Shown: positions 55,309-64,000 of the stretch, piece after piece
Layout: each line of letters opens with the position of its first letter
How positions within the stretch are numbered: the first letter of the stretch is position 1
From: Sipunculus nudus
Taxonomy: Eukaryota; Annelida; Sipuncula; Golfingiida; Sipunculidae
Length of the DNA stretch: 64,000 nt
Direction of reading: 5' to 3'
NCBI GenBank assembly: GCA_026874595.1
Contig: CM049309.1
Span: 45,215,079-45,279,078 of the forward strand
Made by a program: the position numbers and the translations under genes
Notes under the pieces: generated by a model
Database searches by the model: none
Told to the model about the DNA's origin: nothing
Seen by the model: only the letters and a program-made list of their open reading frames with translations

Positions 55309-58300
55309 CTGAAACAAGAAGCAAACAATCATTTGATCGAACGTATCGGTCGACCATGGTGAGTACGGTTATTGCTCATCCATTATCGGTAATATTGTAA
55401 AATATATACAAAGTGGGCGTGTTATTGTTTTTATGTGATCCTGTATGCTTCAAAAGATGTAAAAATGCATTTCACGTGGATATTAATATCATGGCCTTTC
55501 CATACGTAATAACCAAGAGGAGGAAAGCTTCATCTTCTTCATGTGTATGCAAAATGGCAGCCCCCGTGAGCAGTTTCGAGAAACGTGGAGACAAACCTGT
55601 CAGGATTCGATAAGGGCACGAGGATGCGACACGAAAGTTCTCCGAGGACACAGTCGACGCGAGAATCTATCTGTGGAGTGAATTAGGTGCATGGCAAGGA
55701 GACATGCAATGGCAATGCTTTAGGGCGGGGTGACTCTTTTTACCACGCCCATATCCTCAAATTATAGTAGAACACATGGTATTGGTAACATTATGGGATT
55801 AAATATTTATGCATATTCTGTTTATTGCTTGGTGAAATTATTATAACAATAAGTTAAGTTATTATCATTATCGAAAGAACACAATGATCAAATTTTATCT
55901 ATACCGTTCACATCAGTTGGTAAGTTTGAGTAATTCTTGAAGACTGGCGAGACACCAGTTCGAACGAACTTGGCCAGTGAGATGGTCATTCTTCTACTTT
56001 TAAGTACGGGCAGGATCGTACAAAGAAAAAGACTAAAAGGTTGATATTATCGTGCAAGCCAACCTTTTTATGTTCCTGTATAAACACGGTCTTGTTTAAA
56101 TATGGAACAAAAAGATATTGTCAGATCACTGACCCCATTTTGAAATCGACAGTATGATATACATGGGAAATTCGCACATGTTAGGCTGCCTTGCCCATGG
56201 ACGTTCCTGGTATATGGGAACCTTATTCCATAATTAAACAAGAAAATTACCATATTCAACACCAAATGTTTCAAATAAGACTAACTGCTACCTCTTCTCG
56301 ACAAATTACTGACATGAGACTTTAACTCCTGCAGTTTTATGAAAAGTGTACGAATTCGAGCATAATTGATGAAAAAAGACCATTGACGTCGTTTTATTTA
56401 TGGTTCATATAAAAAAATTCTAATTTAATAAATAAATAGATCAATTCGAGGTAATTGGGCCACTAAATTACCAGAGAATATATTTTTTTTTTTAAATCTG
56501 CAAGAGATTCTTTCAAATAAAATTTCCTACATTGTCCCGTTTGTGCCATTTTAAGAATGAGAAACATCACTTGATTTCTAAATCAAATTTTCAAATGAAT
56601 TTAGGCTGGTTATACCTGTTTATTAAATTCGTTTTTAAATTTTTATCTCATGTCAGAAAAAAATAAACTCAACGATAAAAACGTCATTAGATTGTTTTCA
56701 CACCCGACACAAATATCCCTAATACTGTAAATTCTTAGGTCTGACATTGGTACATAAAACTTGTCTCCTGAACCTAAAAGAAGTCTCCTTTTGAGTGGAT
56801 TCGAAGTAGCAATCCTTTTTCCCTCTTGTGGCTCAGGTAGTTGTCTGGGTAAGTCATCACTAACCGAGACTATCAGCACTTGCCACCCATCTCTTATCTT
56901 ATCGCAAGAGCAAGAAATCCTACCTCAAGTACCGAACTGTTTCGTTATGTTACCGACAGACCGACAAGACGGTGGTTATCTGACATTTCTATGCTTGGCA
57001 GATATATGGCTGGGCCTGTAAAGAATCCGTCCCCCAAGACCAGGGAACTCAGCTCAGAGCTATTCTTATCACCCGAATTACGAGGTATGAGATGGTGAGT
57101 TTCCTGTTTGCTTCCGTGTACCCTCACAAGTCAAAACAGTTTATTTCCAAATGAACCACACAGAAACGAAAGGTATTGAATTATTAACATTAACGCCACG
57201 GGAAGAAAACATTAAAAAATCAATAATTGTTGAGTTATAATGGGGACAAATCTAATGTTTTTATCTAAATTCCATAAATATTTATCCCCTTCAGCTGTCC
57301 ATGCAGCTGTAGTTTTACGGCATACAATTATCTGGGCCAATACCAAAATCGCGCCCAGAGGATTTTGGGGGCTTATGTGGTCCAATAACATAAATGGCCA
57401 CTTTTTAGAAGTCTGTTATTCCACGAATGATTAATTCGACGAAGGCTAAAACCTTCTGATCTTTTATAGCACGAGAATAAAACAAATAATTGCAATTTTA
57501 TCCCGCCGGCTTAAACTTAACCCTGCTTCAAAGTCGGTCATCCAAGAACAGTTTTGCAGGGATAGATGGTTCGCATCATTGTGTTTAGTTGGTTAACTAC
57601 AGCATCATTCATCAACCGACTTTGTCAATATGTCTCCAACGTTACAATGACGAAATGGAGAAACATTATCCGTGAGGTATAAGGACATATGGAAAAAAAG
57701 CAATGTTGACATAGGCGATCGGGAGCTAATATAAAATGAAACGACATTTCAAAGAAAGAAATACCAAGCTATAAAGAACTGGAGCAATAGGCTACGTTAA
57801 AGGGGATGATCTTCGCAGTTGAGGGTCCACACTAAATCAAATGTTTAAGTCTTAACCAACAGCTAGATTATGACATTCCTGGCGCCGTGTATAGTAAACC
57901 AGAGATCAGTTGAGCTACATATGTTATATTTCGACATTTAGAAGACATTACAGTAGCCGTTTGTCGTATATGATATTACAGTTCTGGATTGTGCTACGTT
58001 TTCATGGCCTCTATAACAACATATCGTAACAACTTCCATCACGACCTGTCATACAACACTGTATCAGCACATTGTGTATTGATATAGTACTGATGGTCAC
58101 GTGGTCCCATTTGTTCACATGACGCTGGATCACAAAGTAGAGTTGTGAATGGTTTGGCTTGCTCTGGTTGGCTCTAACCATTATGCAAGGGGGTATCAAA
58201 ACACCCCATTGTTTGATTTTTATGTGTGTTAAACATATAGTTTCAAATGAAACTGACAGTATCAGTCAATTAAATTTTAATCTGTGGCCAACCAAACACA

Positions 58301-61300
58301 TTTTCCAAAAGCTGGTTTGGTAGTTCTGGGAGTGGTAGTCTGGAATTTCACTGCATTCGGAGCAGGATTGTTGTAAAATGAGGAATACGAGCCCACACTT
58401 TCTTGGCATGTTTGACAGTAGAAACAAGAAATTCTCAAATAAAAAGAAGTTTAATATAATAAATTATATTATAAAGTTGTCTATAAGAGGAACAGCCTTC
58501 ATGGCTTTTATAGATGTTATGTAGGAGGAAAAGCCTTTGATAGATGTTATATAGGAAATACGTGTCCTCCATGCAGTGTTCGGAGACAGCAGCACCAGCT
58601 GAACGGGGACAGTGTAAATAGGTGCAGGGGGACAAGGGTAAGGTGTTACTAGATCACTCAGATAGTGCTTGACCAAGTCTGGGTAGAGTAAATAATGGAC
58701 AATTGAGCACATTGGATTGACCACGGCATTCCTGTCTGCATACGTACCGCTGGGACCGGGTTTTAACAATACGCCCAGGTCGGTCACACGGAAGCCAGCC
58801 TCGGCTTGGTCAGACTAACACGAGTGTCATTAGGTCCGCTCTCCTCCCCGGCTTGAATACCCGAGAAACAGCCGCAGATTCCATTACTATGGATCTGACA
58901 TCCTCACCTCTGTTAATAGGAACCTAGCATGCAAATGCTGTCTTCATAAAGGGCTTTTTGTATTGATCGGTAGGCGTCCCTATGGAAATCATTAAGGTCT
59001 CTCCATCTGACGATTTCTTATCTCCATTATATCTGTCTATATATCTATCTTTGTGTGTATATATAAGTATTATATATTCATGTTTCATCATGAATAACAT
59101 ATTTATCACATTTGTCTGTACCTGGATAAATACAAAATAAGTCATATCCTTCATAAACGTTTATTTCATCAACCACAATCAATCTTGTGTCCGGATTAAT
59201 ATGGTCATTTGAAGGACTTAATAAACACGTGCTTTTGACTAATCCTTGAATATTATACATAAAGAGTACCTTAAATATTTATCGTGACCCAAACGTTAAA
59301 GGATACTTTCAGCTCGTAGGCAAACACATGACAGATGACAATTTTTATAAATGTATACTGAATTTTCTATTAACACATTAGAGCACGGACATCGACAATT
59401 GTATAAATTCTTTTGGAGACTGCCTTCTTAAGGTTTGAAAGTATATAAACAGATAAAAATTCAATTATGTGTAAATATATTGACAATGTCACCGATCAAA
59501 ACTGAAAGTGGACAATCTGTATTGAATCTGAATTTTAGCGTAGACGTTTTGAAAAATCTTACGCAGAATCGGGGTAAACAGTGACATATTGATCTACGCT
59601 GTTGAAATTCCACAGGATTTACTTAAACGGGCGTATACATACACTAATAAATTGAACTTAAAATTGTAGAATAATGTACCGACAGGCTGACCTTCAACTC
59701 CAGAGTCGGTTCAGTAAACAACTTATCAAACTTTATCTTTTGCAAAGACTGCCATTTCGACATTTACACATAAATATATTAACAGATTAAACTTTGACTT
59801 AGAGGTAAAGCCATTGGCAAAGTCAGACAGCTTCTGAGTAAAGATCCTGACAGATTTATTTTGAGTTGGGTGTTAATTCATTGACAGATTAACCCAGGGG
59901 TCGCTCCCCGGCAATCCCGGATTAACTCAAAACACCGGGGCTTTATAGGTGGCAAAGGTACAATATTCTGAGAGGATCTGATCACGTATCGCAATTTTCC
60001 AGCGCACTGGCTTCTAACTGCTCCGTCTCCCCTCCACAAAAGTAAGAAAACTCACGAGCAGATTTAGGACCCGACCCTCATGCAGTTATTTCAACGAATC
60101 AAGTAATTAAGTATGTTGTATATCGTTATAATAGCAAGCGCATGCGATATCAGCATGCAAATGTATTTTATTATGTTAAATATTCTCACGTTGTAGTGGA
60201 TCTCCGATTTATTTTCTTTTTATGTTTTAAACAAATAGCTATTCCAACACTCGTCAACCATATTATTACGGTATTTTTACCACACTAAGTGAACGTCTGT
60301 CGCAAAATGCATTTAATATTAAAATAAGTTTAAAAAGATACACTTTTACTTTAAATTTCAATTTCGATGTGTATTTTTTATAAATACAATCAGCAAAATT
60401 ACTGGATATCTATGTGAAATTTACTTGAAACAGAATTATTTATATATGTAAATGTTTACTGTTCACATTTCATAAGACATTATTATATGATTTAAAAATA
60501 TGATGTTCCTTAAAATTCATCCTTTATGTAATCATCCATCCAAACAGTTTTCCTCGAGAATAGTTACTTTGAAAACCCTTAAAATTTAGTTCAGTAGCGT
60601 TTAATAATGACTTTATTGTATATGCATTTAGTAAATTCTAGTTTTAGCATTATAAAAATGGTCTGTCACATTCCAAACTATTCCATGACTATTCCATCCA
60701 TGGTATCTTCTGTGTCCGGTTTTTGGAATCTCCTGTTACTTTTACTTTCTGTGGTTGCCTTCATATTGCGGGATACATTTTCGTGTTTTTAACTTTTTAG
60801 TGTTTCGCAGGGGTCTAATTTCCCACACTCGTCGTACAAGAACACAACTGATAATTAGCTTAACGCTAATAATATAATTTTTCAAATTACTGATTTTTTT
60901 AAATTGAGCTGGTGCCAAGTGTATTTGTATATGGCCATTTGAATGTCACACTATGAGGAGAACAATCTTCTTGCGCTCCATGCGTCGGTTTTTCTTTATC
61001 AATTTTAACGATTTTTGGGCTGACGAAGAAGAGTTTGTTATACATACTTGCTATAACGACATGTTTTACTCAAGTCCACAAGTAAAAGAAAGTATAGGGT
61101 ATGGACCACTGGTATATAATCGACAAAGAAAGTCAACCCAGTCTTGGCCGTCCTCCGGAATTGTCCTTTAACTTAAATCACATGATGACGGTACTTTACA
61201 ACCAGTATGAATAAATGATGCAAATACCCATCATCCTAAGTGAAGGTAATCACAAAAGCAAGTCAGTTTCCCACGATTCACTGAGTGGGAGGTATCTGAC

Positions 61301-61599
61301 CTCTTGCAATAATTTATCATATGAAGAAAGTACGAGACCCTGTCTAGACACCCAGTAGTTCAAGGATACTGGTAACAGCCGTCTCTGTAGTGATCCTCAT
61401 TTTACTCAATGTTTTTTAGCTTCGTTAATGTTGACCACAGGCATGTCACGGTCAACCATGATCAGGTAGTCGGACACTACGTGGGTTTTCTGGTGAATTT
61501 TCTTGTAAAATGAGAGTGCTACGTGCAGCCATGACCAGAATAGATTAAGTAGAGCACACTTTAGGAAAAATATTCTTACAAGATCACCAATGTTTATTT
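55309..61599. other. Upstream flank or long intron of receptor gene 2, no exon recognised
   Basis: If gene 2 follows the structure of gene 1, its TM3-TM5 exon must lie here or beyond the window. No D/ERW-AICHP equivalent or TM1-TM2 motif was found on the minus strand. The GC-richer patch at 56750-57130 has frames on both strands but no recognised domain. Confidence 0.5.
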
Positions 61600-62047
61600 A
61601 CAGTGATGTAGTGGAGTCCAGGCCAGTCCAGTCCGAGTCCAAGTCATTTATGTTCGAGTCCAAGTCCACCTTCTTCCAAAGCGAGTCATTTGGAACCCGA
61701 TTCCAAGTCAAATTCAAATCTTAATATTAAAAGAAATTAAAGAAAAAGATATTTAAGATACTCATGCAATTTTTATGTTAGTGTACACATACACTTTACT
61801 TGAATGTTTTATTACGTTTAGTCCTAATGTAGAGCTAAACCGTGGGATGAAGAAAAGTTCACCCATGTATACAATCTTTATATAGGGCGTGACAAATTCC
61901 TTTTTCTACTGGCCTCGAGTTGGAATCGGCTTATTTCTAGAGTCCTTACATCCGAGTCCGACTACAAGTCCGAAATCAGGACCCTCGAGTCCAAGTCCCT
62001 AAAAAAGTGAACTCTAGTCTAAGTGCGGACTTGAGTCCTACACCACT
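61600..62047. mobile_element. Possible hAT-like non-autonomous element with GAGTCCAAGTCC subrepeats
   Basis: The left end CAGTGATGTAGTGGAGTCC and the inverted right end (GGACTTGAGTCCTACACCAC) are similar. Both terminal zones carry many GAGTCCAAGTCC-type subterminal repeats. The centre is AT-rich and non-coding. A CAGTG start is typical of hAT termini, but no clear 8-bp target-site duplication was seen. Confidence 0.5.
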
Positions 62048-62558
62048 TTTTGATTAAGCCTTTTCTCGGGCAGGTCCCACCCACACACCTTACCACCCAC
62101 AAAGGTTATGAATGATGGGAATTGTATTCTGCTAACTTACAAACAAACCAACGACAAACAGACACAAATGAAAACATCGTGAAGTGAAGTGGGTTGATAT
62201 ATAAATATCACTCAGCGGAAGCCACCATCGAACACTACAAGCTTGAGCAGATATAAAGCAGACAGCAACTAACGTACAATAATAATATAACTAAATGAAG
62301 ACATACATATAAAACTGGGCAGTGAACATCCTGAAGATAAAAATTAGTCAAGTAACATATATATGGCTTATGGTTCATTCATAATTCCAATAATAACAAC
62401 ATTCTTCCGTATCAAAATTGTTTCTGCATTTAAGCAGTGTACCAGCCTTAAGATAATTATCATATCCCATACACGTTTTACTTTTTTTCAAATTATATGT
62501 CCCCGACCTATAGGTGTCGCTGTAAACTGAATAAGGAGTACTATGTCCAGAAAGATGA

Positions 62559-63180
62559 TAAGGCCCCACTCAAAAATACAAAATCAGTTTCGGTTACAGG
62601 AAAACTGATTCTGTATGGTTTCGTCTTGTATTGACAAGTGGACGGTTTAGGTTAAATAGACTAAATATGATAAGTTTGTAAATTATTTAATACAATTAAA
62701 TGAATTAATGATGAAACTATACACAAGTTAGAGATCCATGCCTGGGCAATTTGAGACCTAGCGAGAGCATTATTAATTTTGTCTGGCCAATTTATATTGC
62801 AATTATGATGAAAATGGACTGTTTCTCTGTGTGCTGTAACATATCCACGTGTCAAACGACATGGGCATACAGGATGCGAGCGTCTCATCTTGAGCTATAC
62901 TTCCGAAAGAGTGTTTATACCTAAATCTTTGCCTATGTAACTCAACAGGCATCAAGAGTATATCAGTTAATAAAAAAAATAACCAAACTTCACTTCTTTG
63001 GCCAGTGTCGCTAACATGCCATTATAATTATCGATTGGACAGTTTTGGCCAAACTTTGACCAGATCCATCTCCGGAGATGGTTTCGCATTATTGTCGAAA
63101 ACCAGGTTTTGTTTTGCAATGATAAAGTGAACGGTTTCCCGGAACCAAAACCAGTTTCGAATTTTCGAGTGGGGCCCTAA
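62559..63180. mobile_element. MITE-like element with about 50-bp terminal inverted repeats
   Basis: The left end TAAGGCCCCACTCAAAAATA, then CAGTTTCGGTTACAGGAAAA, matches the complement of the right end (TTAGGGCCCCACTCGAAAAT, then CTGGTTTTGGTTCCGGGAAA). The element is about 620 bp. The inner frames (62661-62888, and the start of 63028-63264) are not recognised. Confidence 0.7.
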
Positions 63181-64000
63181 CATTAATTTATAGATGATTT
63201 CTGGATTTAAAGTTTTATATATGCCCATTGCTGGGAATAATCCAAACGTCACAAATGAAAACACGACATATATTCCATACCATACTTAAACAGTGTTTGT
63301 ACATGCACCACACACGGATGACCCAGATGCTCACACGAGAAAGTCAGATTGCGTTCTCTGTGATTCGCGGTAAATTGATACTTGCGGGGAATTAGCTCAG
63401 GTTCAGATAGCATTTGATGCTAATGGTTGCTGGGGGAGTTACCAGTTTTAATTCCGCATCACAAAATCTTTCAGGAAACGACTAAGCATGGGGGAATGCG
63501 TCACAGCAGCTCTCGTATCCTTTTATCAGTAGGGCTGTTAATTAATGAGTCGCGTGGGTGCTGCGTGGTCTTTTAACTAACTGACTCCTGTTAGCAGACA
63601 AAAAGCTCAAATGTAACTCATCAGTCTCAAATTTACAAAAACTTAACAAATAAGCATGTTCATAAAACGAGCGGATATTACAACGAATGCACGCAGTTGA
63701 ATGACAATTTAAGAGAGATATGATTCCGATTTAATATTAACATTCATCACAAATTTATTTGTCACCGAATATTAGTAACTCTTTTTTCTACAGTTATATT
63801 TGATTTATATGGAAATTTATATTGCGAACAGCAGCCAATTACAAAAGCTATTTCAACAGGCATATACTACAAAATATGATACTTTGATAAATTACGTTTT
63901 CTCATATACGTTTTACATCATCATCAACAGAGTTTTGTGCTCTGTTATCCCTTTTGCTCATCTGACCTGCATTCCTTCCTGGGGATCATACCGTTGCTTT
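63181..64000. other. Window end, nothing firm
   Basis: A tRNA-like stretch near 63386-63461 (GGGGAATTAGCTCAGGT, degenerate B box) may be a SINE relic. No exon recognised. Confidence 0.4.

Noticed and set aside
55145-55357. Gene 2 TM6 frame starting at its own ATG (MVDRYVRSND...)
   Set aside because: The bases before 55308 are a pyrimidine-rich intron end with CAG, and phase agreement with gene 1 shows the coding part starts at a splice site.
56643-57127. Overlapping frames on both strands in a GC-richer patch, considered as a gene 2 upstream exon
   Set aside because: None contains TM motifs, ERW/DRW or AICHP, and no phase-compatible borders were found.
58464-58787. 107-codon minus-strand frame upstream of gene 2
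   Set aside because: Not receptor-like, ends in repeated TSIKG/TSIKA from a short local duplication; no support as an exon.
63386-63461. Possible tRNA gene (GGGGAATTAGCTCAGGT...)
   Set aside because: The B box and acceptor pairing are degenerate; at most a SINE relic or pseudogene.

Overview
This is a eukaryotic, repeat-rich, AT-rich window. Its genes are split into short exons with GT/AG borders. It is crowded with (TA)n microsatellites, tRNA-derived SINEs, MITE-like inverted-repeat elements and minisatellites. Together with the receptor family found here, this points to an invertebrate, most likely a mollusc or another lophotrochozoan. The species cannot be fixed from the sequence alone. 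No bacterial gene, operon, CRISPR array, rRNA or convincing functional tRNA gene was seen.

The main content is neuropeptide-receptor coding sequence. (1) A complete rhodopsin-class GPCR of the orexin/allatotropin-receptor type lies on the + strand, in five coding exons: 14072-14497, 18793-19153, 22706-22856, 30920-31041 and 35358-35515. Every splice phase closes (0, 1, 2, 1) and the product is 405 residues. (2) The last three coding exons of a paralogous receptor lie on the - strand at 55308-55173, 54670-54564 and 53227-53052. They have the same exon borders and the same intron phases as gene 1. Its exons for the N-terminus to TM5 were not found up to position 64000 and probably lie beyond the window. 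The two genes converge (tail to tail), with about 17.5 kb between their stop codons.

Layout: 1-14071 is 5' flank with a pogo-like element holding two SINEs, several minisatellites, TA tracts and one SINE with clear target-site duplications. 14072-35515 is gene 1; its introns hold a roughly 520-bp near-palindromic MITE, a 50-bp minisatellite, a long antisense open frame with a signal-like start, SINE copies, a hammerhead-like inverted-repeat cassette and a 27-bp repeat. 35516-53051 is the gene-free interval between the receptors, with a 58-60-bp minisatellite and more TA tracts and SINEs. 53052-55308 is the 3' half of gene 2. 55309-64000 has no recognised exon but holds two inverted-repeat elements.

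I found no clearly new biological system. The most useful observations are the conserved-phase receptor pair, an exact 42-bp tandem duplication that copies the exon-3 splice donor (the distal donor would add an immediate stop), a phase-compatible cryptic terminal exon in intron 2, and several unlabelled inverted-repeat elements. All calls were made by reading the sequence; no database search was run.
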